NCBI GenBank assembly: GCA_003446655.1
Contig: DMCZ01000023.1
Coordinates: 14,736 to 47,202 of the forward strand
DNA: 32,467 nt
Direction of reading: 5' to 3'
Source of the DNA: Thauera sp.
GTDB taxonomy: Bacteria; Pseudomonadota; Gammaproteobacteria; Burkholderiales; Rhodocyclaceae
The translations under genes and the position numbers were made by a program. This document shows, piece by piece, positions 6,686 to 13,651 of this stretch. The first letter of the stretch is position 1. Every line of letters starts with the position of its first letter. The notes under the pieces are model-generated. The model searched no databases. It was not told the DNA's origin and saw only the letters and a program-made list of their open reading frames with translations.

Positions 6686-8134
6686 ATGACCGACAGCGAC
6701 CCGCCCCGGAACCCCGGCCCCGCGCAGGCGGCCGCTTCCGCCGGATCAGACCGCACGCCTTTCGTGTGTGTGGTCGGCGGCGGACCGGCAGGCCTGATGG
6801 CCGCAGAGATCCTCAGCAGCGCGGGCTTGCGGGTAACGGTGTTCGACGCCATGCCTTCTGTCGGGCGCAAGTTTCTGCTCGCCGGTCGTGGCGGCCTGAA
6901 CCTCACCCACAGCGAAGCGCGCGAGTCCTTTCTCGGGCGCTACGGTACCCGCCGGGCGCAGCTCGAACCGATGATCGAGGCTTTCGGACCCGACGCGTTG
7001 CGCGACTGGGCGCGCACGCTCGGCGTTGAGACCTTCGTCGGCAGCTCGGGAAGAGTCTTTCCCGTCGAGATGAAGGCTGCACCGCTGCTGCGCGCCTGGC
7101 TGGCCCGGCTGCGCGCAGCGGGCGTGCGCTTCGAGATGCGCCATCGCTGGCGCGGCTGGGCGCCCGCGGGCGGGGCGACTGGCTCGACGCAGGCGCAGAC
7201 GGCTGACACCTCGACGCAGCTCGACGCGGCACAGCGGCCGCGCGTGCAGCAACTGCTGTTCGACTCGCCCGAGGGAAGGCGCGTCGTGCAGGCCGACGCC
7301 GTGGTGCTGGCGCTCGGTGGCGGCAGCTGGGCGAAACTCGGCTCGGATGGCGCCTGGGTTCCGGCGCTGCGCGCCGCTGGCGCCGAGGTCGCCGAACTGC
7401 TGCCCGCAAACTGCGGCTTCGACATCGCCCGACCGGCTGCAGGCGGGAGCGGCGGAGAACTCGTGCCGGGCTGGACCCCACACTTTGCCGAGCGCTTCCG
7501 CGGTCAGCCCTTGAAGTCGGTCAGCGCACGCGTGACCACGGCGGATGGCGCCGTGCACGAACGCGCCGGGGAGTGCCTGATCTCGGAAACGGGCATCGAA
7601 GGCGGGCTCATCTACGCGCTGTCCGCGCCGCTGCGCGACACGCTGATCGCACAGGGTGCCGTCACCCTGCACCTCGACCTCGCACCCGGGCGCAGCATTG
7701 AACGCCTCGCCGCGGAGCTTCGGCGCCCGCGCGGCAGCCGCTCGATGTCCAGCCACCTGCACAGCCAGGCCGGCATCAAGGGGGTCAAGGCCGGCCTGCT
7801 GCGCGAATGCCTGGTGAAGGCCGACTTTGACGATCCCGAAAGGCTCGCAGCCGCAATCAAGGGCCTGCCGCTCACGATCGTCGCCACCCGCCCGCTCGAC
7901 GAGGCGATCAGCAGCGCCGGCGGCGTGCGCTTCGAGGCACTGGACAGGCGCCTGATGCTCCGCGCCCGCCCAGGCGTGTTCGTTGCCGGGGAGATGCTCG
8001 ACTGGGAGGCGCCCACCGGCGGCTACCTGCTCACCGCCTGCTTCGCCAGCGGCCTTGCCGCTGGTCGCGGCGCCCTGCATTGGCTGTCGGCGCGATCGCT
8101 CACGCCTGCGGCGGCAGGTACAGCGTCTCCTTGA
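6686..8134 (+). CDS. NAD(P)/FAD-dependent flavoprotein, PP_4765 family (HI0933-like)
   Basis: A 482-aa flavoprotein of the HI0933/BaiN-like superfamily, closest in layout to the uncharacterised PP_4765 group (TIGR03862). The FAD Rossmann motif is VVGGGPAGLMAAE (GGGPAG at 31-36). The family signature GRKFLLAGRGGLNLTHSE lies at 60-77. Later hallmarks are VVLALGGGSWAKLG and the C-terminal FVAGEMLDWEAPTGGYLL with its FAD-contacting glycines. The substrate is unknown. The start is uncertain: GTG at 6677 or ATG at 6686, neither with a clear Shine-Dalgarno. I prefer the ATG. The last 35 bases overlap the 3' end of the convergent Lrp/AsnC gene. Confidence 0.9.
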   Translation: MTDSDPPRNPGPAQAAASAGSDRTPFVCVVGGGPAGLMAAEILSSAGLRVTVFDAMPSVGRKFLLAGRGGLNLTHSEARESFLGRYGTRRAQLEPMIEAFGPDALRDWARTLGVETFVGSSGRVFPVEMKAAPLLRAWLARLRAAGVRFEMRHRWRGWAPAGGATGSTQAQTADTSTQLDAAQRPRVQQLLFDSPEGRRVVQADAVVLALGGGSWAKLGSDGAWVPALRAAGAEVAELLPANCGFDIARPAAGGSGGELVPGWTPHFAERFRGQPLKSVSARVTTADGAVHERAGECLISETGIEGGLIYALSAPLRDTLIAQGAVTLHLDLAPGRSIERLAAELRRPRGSRSMSSHLHSQAGIKGVKAGLLRECLVKADFDDPERLAAAIKGLPLTIVATRPLDEAISSAGGVRFEALDRRLMLRARPGVFVAGEMLDWEAPTGGYLLTACFASGLAAGRGALHWLSARSLTPAAAGTASP

Positions 8135-8567
8135 CCTCTTCCATCACCACGTAGCTGCGCGACTCGGTGGCCGAGGGCAGCTTGAGCAGGATGTTGCCGA
8201 GCAGGCGCCGATAGTCACTCATCTCGGAGATGCGCGCCTTGATCAGGTAATCGAAATCGCCTGAGACGAGGTGGCACTCCATGACCTCGGGAACGAAGGC
8301 AAGCTCCTTCTTGACGCGCTCGAACGCGTCGTTCGACTTGGCCGCCAGCTTGAGTTCGACGAAGACGAGCAGCGGCCGCCCCACGGCGCGCGGATCCACC
8401 CGCGCGTGGTAGCCGGTGATCACCCCCTCGCGCTCCAGGCGGCGCACGCGCTCGGTGCACGGGGTGGCCGACAGGCCGATGCGGTGGGCGAGCTCGGTCA
8501 TGGCCAGGCGCCCATCCTTCTGCAGGATGTCGATGATTTTCAGGTCGATACGGTCGAGTTCGCGCAT
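8100..8567 (-). CDS. Lrp/AsnC family regulator, probable DadR-type
   Basis: A 155-aa regulator. The N-terminal winged helix-turn-helix (about 22-47, LAMTELAHRIGLSATPCTER) is followed by the AsnC/RAM ligand domain (about 62-145) with the conserved VSGDFDYLIK at 101-110. The ATG at 8567 gives the family's normal length. A TTG 11 codons upstream (8600) also lies in frame but overlaps the intergenic palindrome. It is transcribed divergently from dadA, as expected for DadR, the Lrp-type activator of D-alanine catabolism in pseudomonads. The ligand is then probably L-alanine. That role is inferred from context; close paralogues regulate other amino-acid operons such as bkd or put. Confidence 0.9.
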   Translation of the reverse strand: MRELDRIDLKIIDILQKDGRLAMTELAHRIGLSATPCTERVRRLEREGVITGYHARVDPRAVGRPLLVFVELKLAAKSNDAFERVKKELAFVPEVMECHLVSGDFDYLIKARISEMSDYRRLLGNILLKLPSATESRSYVVMEEVKETLYLPPQA

Positions 8568-8595
8568 TTCACTGAGCCGGGGGGCAAACGAGGGA

Positions 8596-8658
8596 GACAA
8601 TGGATATTGTCACTATCTAAGCAGTGCAACTAAGTGAAAATCACTCCTTTAGGATCCT
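8596..8658. promoter_or_regulatory. Candidate Lrp/DadR operator region
   Basis: The gap between the divergent regulator and dadA holds three dyads: GACAAT-GGAT-ATTGTC at 8596-8611, AGTGA-AAA-TCACT at 8633-8645 and the palindrome AGGATCCT at 8651-8658. This stretch is much richer in A+T than its surroundings. Spaced dyads are typical of Lrp-family operators. No exact Lrp consensus is claimed. Confidence 0.45.
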
Positions 8659-8700
8659 TAAACTTTCGGAATTCCATGGCATTTTATCCGGAGACCTGAA

Positions 8701-10029
8701 ATGCACGTAATCGTACTCGGCAGCGGCGTGATCGGCACCACCACGGCCTGGTATCTGGCCCAGCGCGGAGCTCGGGTCACGGTGATCGACCGCCAGCCCG
8801 GCGCTGCGCTGGAGACCAGCTTTGCCAACGCCGGTCAGGTCTCGCCCGGATATTCCACGCCCTGGGCCGCCCCCGGGATTCCGCTCAAGGCGCTGAAGTG
8901 GCTCTTCCAACGCCATGCACCGCTGGCGATCCGGGCCGACGGCAGCCTGTTCCAGCTGCGCTGGATGGCCCAGATGCTCGCCAACTGCTCGAGCGCGCGC
9001 TACACGGTCAACAAGGAACGCATGATGCGCGTCTCGGAGTACAGCCGCGACTGCCTGCGCGCGCTGCGCTCCGAAACCGGCATCGATTATGAAGAACGCA
9101 GCCGCGGCACCTTGCAGCTGTTCCGTACCCAAGCCCAGCTCGACGCGGCGGCGCGCGACATCGCCGTGCTCGAGGAGTGTGGCGTGCCTTACGAGCTGCT
9201 TGCCGGAGATGAACTTGCGCGCGCCGAGCCCGCACTCGGCCGCCGTCCCGGCCGACTCGCCGGCGGCCTGCGCCTGCCCAATGACGAGACTGGCGATTGC
9301 CAGCTCTTCACCACCCGTCTTGCCGAGCGTGCGCGCGCCGCAGGCGTGGCGTTCCGCTTCGGCGTGCAAGTGCGCGAACTGCTGCGTCACAACGGCCATG
9401 TCACTGGCGTGCGCGTCGCCAGCGGCGCGCCCGGCGTCGAGGACGAGGTGCTCACCGCCGACCGCTACGTGCTCGCCTTGGGTAGCTATTCGCGGCAGCT
9501 GGCCTCCAGCCTCGGGCTCGACTTGCCGGTGTATCCGGTGAAGGGGTACTCGCTGACCGTGCCACTGGCGGACGCCGATGCCGCGCCCGTGTCCACCGTG
9601 CTCGACGAGACCTACAAGGTGGCGGTGACGCGGTTCGACCAGCGCATCCGTGTCGGCGGCATGGCGGAACTCGCCGGCTTCGACCTGCGGCTGGATCCGC
9701 GCCGGCGTGCAACCCTCGAGATGGTCGTCAACGACCTCTTCCCCGGCGGCGGGGAGGTCGGACGCGCCGAATTCTGGACCGGCCTGCGGCCGATGACACC
9801 CGACTCGACCCCGATCATTGGCGCCACCTCTTACCCCGAACTCTTCCTCAACACCGGTCACGGCACGCTGGGCTGGACCATGTCCTGCGGCGCTGGCCAA
9901 CTCGTCGCCGACCTGGTGACCGGGCACCAGCCAGCCATCCGACACGACGACCTCGGCCTGGCACGCTATTCGAAGGCCGCCAGCGCGCCGCGGGTCGCCG
10001 TAAGCCGGCGCCCGCTCGGCGCCGCCTGA
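8701..10029 (+). CDS. dadA: D-amino acid dehydrogenase (small subunit type)
   Basis: A 442-aa FAD enzyme that oxidises D-alanine and other D-amino acids to 2-oxo acids, feeding electrons to the quinone pool at the inner membrane. The N-terminal dinucleotide fold starts MHVIVLGSGVIG (GSGVIG 7-12). It continues with the DadA signature TSFANAGQVSPGYSTPWAAPG and ends with LNTGHGTLGWTMSCGAGQ, which contacts FAD. Length is close to the 432 residues of E. coli DadA. GGAG at 8690-8693 lies 7 bases before the ATG. The gene is divergent from the Lrp-type regulator and followed 160 bp later by an alanine racemase gene on the same strand, the same functional pairing as dadAX. Confidence 0.95.
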   Translation: MHVIVLGSGVIGTTTAWYLAQRGARVTVIDRQPGAALETSFANAGQVSPGYSTPWAAPGIPLKALKWLFQRHAPLAIRADGSLFQLRWMAQMLANCSSARYTVNKERMMRVSEYSRDCLRALRSETGIDYEERSRGTLQLFRTQAQLDAAARDIAVLEECGVPYELLAGDELARAEPALGRRPGRLAGGLRLPNDETGDCQLFTTRLAERARAAGVAFRFGVQVRELLRHNGHVTGVRVASGAPGVEDEVLTADRYVLALGSYSRQLASSLGLDLPVYPVKGYSLTVPLADADAAPVSTVLDETYKVAVTRFDQRIRVGGMAELAGFDLRLDPRRRATLEMVVNDLFPGGGEVGRAEFWTGLRPMTPDSTPIIGATSYPELFLNTGHGTLGWTMSCGAGQLVADLVTGHQPAIRHDDLGLARYSKAASAPRVAVSRRPLGAA

Positions 10030-10189
10030 GCGCCCCCGGCCTCGTGCCCCCGGGCGGCCGTCGCGCGTGCCACACGGCCCCCGCCGACCACGCGGCTTGC
10101 AGGCACGAACAGGACTCGTCGCGTGCGCGCGCGTTGCAGCGGCGGCGCTTTCACCGCACCATTTCGCCTTCCCGTTTCCGGACATCGCC

Positions 10190-11251
10190 ATGCGTCCCGC
10201 CCGCGCCTTGATCGACCTCGCCGCCCTGCGCCACAACTACCGCCTCGCCCGTCGGCTGCATGGCGGCCGCGCCCTGGCAGTGGTCAAGGCCAATGCCTAC
10301 GGTCACGGCGCGGTGCGCTGCGCGCAGGCCCTGGCGCAGGAGGCCGACGGCTTCGCGGTCGCGTTCCTCGAGGAGGCGCTCGAGCTGCGTGCGGCGGGGC
10401 TGCAACACCCGATCCTGCTGCTCGAGGGCGTGTTCAGCATGGCGGAACTCGGCGAGGTCATGCGCCATGGACTGTGGATCGTGGTTCACCACGAGGCGCA
10501 GATCGAGATGCTCGAGCGCGCGGCGCCGACGGCGGCGGTCAACGTCTGGTTGAAGATCAACAGCGGGATGAACCGCGCGGGCTTCCTGCCCGCAGCGGCC
10601 ACGCACGCCTGGGAGCGCCTGAGAGCGACCGGCAAGGTGGCCGACATCACCCTGATGACGCACTTCGCACGCGCCGACGAGCCGCAGGTGATCACCACCG
10701 CCGAGCAGGTGGCACGCTTCGACGCGGCCACCGCGCGCCTGCCGGGCGCACGTAGCCTGGCCAACTCTGGCGGCATCCTGGGCTGGCCGGCGGCGCGGCG
10801 GGACTGGGCGCGGCCGGGCATCCTACTCTACGGCGCCGATCCGATGCCCGAACAGCACCATGGACTGGAGCCGGTCATGACGCTCGAAAGCGCGGTGATG
10901 GCGGTGCGCGAGATCGCGGCCGGCGAGCCGCTCGGCTATGGCGGCCGTTTCGTCGCCGAGCGCCCGACACGCGTCGGACTGGTCGCCATGGGCTATGCCG
11001 ACGGTTATCCGCGCGCGGTGCCGGACGGCACGCCGGTCGCGATCGACGAAGAGCCGGCACGCATCATCGGCCGGGTATCGATGGACATGCTGACCGTCGA
11101 CCTGACCGGGCTGCCCGACGCCGGCATCGGCAGCCGGGTCGAGCTGTGGGGACGGCGAGTGCCGGTCAACCGCGTGGCGCAGGCGGCCGGCACGATCGCC
11201 TACGAGCTGCTGTGCAACGTCAAGCGCGTGCGCTTGAGCTACAGCGACTGA
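10190..11251 (+). CDS. alr: Alanine racemase
   Basis: A 353-aa fold-III PLP enzyme that interconverts L- and D-alanine. K33 in AVVKANAYGHG binds PLP. Y250 in EPLGYGGRF is the second catalytic base, and the family stretches MGYADGYPR (267-275) and GRVSMDM follow. Length matches the family. The ATG at 10190 was chosen because MRPARALIDLAALRHNY aligns with the usual start; a frame extension of 41 codons upstream lacks family character. Its position after dadA suggests the catabolic (DadX-like) role of converting L-alanine to the dehydrogenase substrate. It could also be the only racemase and supply cell-wall D-alanine. The stop lies inside an inverted repeat shared with convergent ccmI. Confidence 0.95.
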   Translation: MRPARALIDLAALRHNYRLARRLHGGRALAVVKANAYGHGAVRCAQALAQEADGFAVAFLEEALELRAAGLQHPILLLEGVFSMAELGEVMRHGLWIVVHHEAQIEMLERAAPTAAVNVWLKINSGMNRAGFLPAAATHAWERLRATGKVADITLMTHFARADEPQVITTAEQVARFDAATARLPGARSLANSGGILGWPAARRDWARPGILLYGADPMPEQHHGLEPVMTLESAVMAVREIAAGEPLGYGGRFVAERPTRVGLVAMGYADGYPRAVPDGTPVAIDEEPARIIGRVSMDMLTVDLTGLPDAGIGSRVELWGRRVPVNRVAQAAGTIAYELLCNVKRVRLSYSD

Positions 11252-11265
11252 ACCGCGTCAGTCGC
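11244..11265. terminator. Symmetric stem-loop containing the stop codons of alr and ccmI
   Basis: GCGACTGA (11244-11251) and TCAGTCGC (11258-11265) form a perfect 8-bp stem with a 6-base loop. The TGA of alr is the end of the left arm and the complementary TGA of convergent ccmI is in the right arm. It may act as a bidirectional 3'-end structure. There is no T-run on either side. Confidence 0.5.
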
Positions 11266-12484
11266 GCACGCGGTCGATGACCAGCTTGATCCCCTTGGCG
11301 TCAGCGGCGACGGGCTCGCTGGCGCCCTCCAGGTCACCCGGACGCGCGGTCGCATCGCCGCCTTTGGCGACGCGCGCGGCGATCACCACGCGCTCGGGCA
11401 CCTGAGCCCCGCCCATCATCAACCTTGCGCCATCGAAACTGAAATCCAGCGGCAACTCGCTGCCCTTGAAGCGCAGTGCGGCCAGCGGCGGACCGCCGCC
11501 CTCGCCGCGCACGAAGACGAAAACCGTGTCATCGGCGGCGACCTGCGCGCCGAGCGCCTCGGCCACTTCCAGCTTTCCGGAGACCGTGAGCGGCGACGGT
11601 GCGACGGGGGGTGCCGCACCCTCGCTGTCGGCAAGGGGCGCCAATCCGGCCTTGCCGCGCGCTTCGTTGATGCTGGCGCGCACACCCCTGGCAACCTCGT
11701 CACCTGCCGGAATCTGGGCCAGGATCCGCTCCCACAGCGCAGCGGCACCGGCGAAGTCGTCGCGCTGGTACGCCGCGGTCCCCGCGAGGGCGAGCGCCTT
11801 CGGATGCGTGGGCGACGCCTCCAGCGCGCGCTGCGCCAAGGCCTCGGCCTCGCCGATGACGGTACCGCGAATCGCCGCGGTCACGTCGGCCCAGTCTGAC
11901 AGCACGTCCGGATCGTTTGGTGTGAGCTTGTCGAGGCGCGAATAGGCATCAGCGGCCTTGGGATAGTCCTGCAGCACCATGTAGGTCCGCGCGAGCATGC
12001 TCCAGCCTTCGGCATTTTCCGGTTCCTGCTCCAGGCGCTGGACCAGGGCACCGACCATCTGCTCGACCTGCTCGCGGGTGAAGCCCTGCTGACCCTCGAT
12101 GTTCTTCGGGTCGAGCGCAGCGGGCTCGCCGATCATGAGGTAGCCGGCGATGGCCAGCGCCGGCACAGTCAGCGCCATGCCGACCGCCCACCCGCGGCTG
12201 GGCCGCACGTCGGCGGCTTCTGCAGCTTCGGCGGCCGCCTCGCCCTCCTCGAGCGCACGCCGCTCCAGCTCCTCGCGACTCTTGGCGTGACTGGCGGCAT
12301 CGATGTGCCCTGCGGCAAGTTCGGCGTCGAGCTCGGCAAGCTGCTCGCGCAGCACGGTGAGCGCCATCGTGCTCTGGCGCGCGGCCTCACGGCGGCGGCG
12401 AGCGCCCACCCCGAGCAGGGGCGGCAGGATCAATAGCAGGGCGCCGGCCAGGAGCAGGCCGGCAAACACGATGAAGGCGGTCAC
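11258..12484 (-). CDS. ccmI: Cytochrome c biogenesis protein CcmI (CycH)
   Basis: A 408-aa inner-membrane component of System I cytochrome c maturation. CcmI presents apocytochrome c to the CcmF/H haem ligation complex. TM1 lies at about 3-23, a cytoplasmic coiled region with LREQLAELDAELAAGHID at about 30-95, and TM2 at 99-118. A periplasmic TPR domain follows (about 150-260, WSMLARTYMVLQDYPKAADAY). The C-terminal IgG-like domain (about 305-408) is typical of long CcmI proteins. The start is GTG at 12484, overlapping the ccmH stop as GTGA, which implies translational coupling. E. coli carries this part fused to CcmH; here it is a separate gene at the end of the operon. Confidence 0.93.
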   Translation of the reverse strand: MTAFIVFAGLLLAGALLLILPPLLGVGARRRREAARQSTMALTVLREQLAELDAELAAGHIDAASHAKSREELERRALEEGEAAAEAAEAADVRPSRGWAVGMALTVPALAIAGYLMIGEPAALDPKNIEGQQGFTREQVEQMVGALVQRLEQEPENAEGWSMLARTYMVLQDYPKAADAYSRLDKLTPNDPDVLSDWADVTAAIRGTVIGEAEALAQRALEASPTHPKALALAGTAAYQRDDFAGAAALWERILAQIPAGDEVARGVRASINEARGKAGLAPLADSEGAAPPVAPSPLTVSGKLEVAEALGAQVAADDTVFVFVRGEGGGPPLAALRFKGSELPLDFSFDGARLMMGGAQVPERVVIAARVAKGGDATARPGDLEGASEPVAADAKGIKLVIDRVRD

Positions 12485-13041
12485 GAACGGGACTCCGGAG
12501 ATTCAGATTGGGCGTTGCCCGCGGCACTCTCGAGCAGCGCACGCGCACGCGCGCGATCGGCCGCAGAGAGGGATGGCTCGGCGGCAACTTCGTCACGACG
12601 ACGGCGCAGCCGGAACGCGAGCCAGCCGGCTCCGCCCAGCAGCAAGGCCGCGGGTCCCAGCCAGAGCAGGACCGTGACGGCCTTGAAGGGGGGTTCGTAG
12701 AGCACGAAGTCCCCGTAACGCTCGACCAGATAGTCGACAACGTCATCCTTGCTCTTGCCCGCTGCAAGCTGCTCGCGCACCTGGTTGCGCAGGTCGACGG
12801 CGAGCGGGGCGTTCGATTCGGCAATCGACTGGTTCTGGCAAACGAGACAGCGCAGCTTGTGCGACAACTCCATCGCGTCGGCTTCGAGCTCGGGATCAGC
12901 CGCGAGTGCGGGCGCAAGCGCCGGCGTTGATGCGGGCGCCGTGCTCTCGGCACGAACAGGCCCGGCCAGCAGGACGGCCGCCACCGCGCCCCCCACGAGC
13001 GCCGCGCGGCGCAGGACGGCAGACAGCGTGTCACCCGGCAC
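12481..13041 (-). CDS. ccmH: Cytochrome c maturation protein CcmH
   Basis: A 186-aa periplasmic thiol-redox protein anchored in the inner membrane. It keeps apocytochrome CXXCH cysteines reduced before haem attachment. A signal or anchor segment covers about 10-31. The LRCLVCQNQSI motif contains the redox pair C65 and C68. The three-helix domain ends at YLVERYGDFVLYEPPFK, and one membrane segment follows at about 122-142. The start is GTG at 13041 with GAGGAG about 8 bases upstream, inside the ccmG 3' end (11-bp overlap). The short cytoplasmic tail is followed directly by ccmI. Confidence 0.95.
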   Translation of the reverse strand: MPGDTLSAVLRRAALVGGAVAAVLLAGPVRAESTAPASTPALAPALAADPELEADAMELSHKLRCLVCQNQSIAESNAPLAVDLRNQVREQLAAGKSKDDVVDYLVERYGDFVLYEPPFKAVTVLLWLGPAALLLGGAGWLAFRLRRRRDEVAAEPSLSAADRARARALLESAAGNAQSESPESRS

Positions 13042-13624
13042 GGCGAAGCTCCTCGATCTTCGGAATCAGCACGTTCTGCAGCGCGTCCGGGGTGATCGGC
13101 CCGATGTGCTTGTAGCGGATCCGTCCGCTGCGGTCGATCAGGAAGGTTTCCGGCACACCGTAGACACCGAAGTCGATGCCGACGCGGCCATCGATGTCGA
13201 GCACCGACAGCAGGTAGGGGTTGCCGTGGTCGCGAAGCCAGCGCCGCGCGCGCTCGATCGCCATGTCGGTCTCGGCCTCGATGGCCATGCCGCGCGCGTT
13301 GATCGCCCCGTCCCCGCGGACTTCCTTGTAATTGAGACCGACGACCGGAACGATCTTCTGCTCGGCCATGCGCACCAGCAGCGGGTGCTCTTCACGGCAG
13401 GCCACGCACCACGAAGCCCACACATTGAGCAGCCAGACTTCGCCCTGCATTTCCTTCAACGAGAAGGTCTGCGCCGGTTCATCGAGCCGCGCCAGAGTGA
13501 AATCCGGCGCGGGCTTGTCGATCAGCGGCGAGGGCACCTCGCGCGGATTGAGCGTCAGACCGAAGGCGAGGAACCCGGCAAGGCCAAAGAACAACAACAG
13601 GGGGACTAGAAACTTTGCTTTCAT
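13031..13624 (-). CDS. ccmG: Thiol:disulfide interchange protein CcmG/DsbE
   Basis: A 197-aa membrane-tethered thioredoxin-fold reductant for the haem-ligation pathway. An N-terminal anchor spans about 5-24. The active site is NVWASWCVACREEHP with C73 and C76, and the cis-proline is P158 in YGVPETFLID. Compared with E. coli CcmG there is a longer segment at about 101-122 (EVRGDGAINARGMAIEAETD) before the ARRWLRDHGNPY helix. That looks like an insertion in the region lining the substrate groove. The ATG at 13624 is preceded by AAGGAAA. It lies 27 bp after ccmF and overlaps ccmH. Confidence 0.95.
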   Translation of the reverse strand: MKAKFLVPLLLFFGLAGFLAFGLTLNPREVPSPLIDKPAPDFTLARLDEPAQTFSLKEMQGEVWLLNVWASWCVACREEHPLLVRMAEQKIVPVVGLNYKEVRGDGAINARGMAIEAETDMAIERARRWLRDHGNPYLLSVLDIDGRVGIDFGVYGVPETFLIDRSGRIRYKHIGPITPDALQNVLIPKIEELRRAG

Positions 13625-13651
13625 GAATTTCCTTGCTTGCGCTACCAGGGC

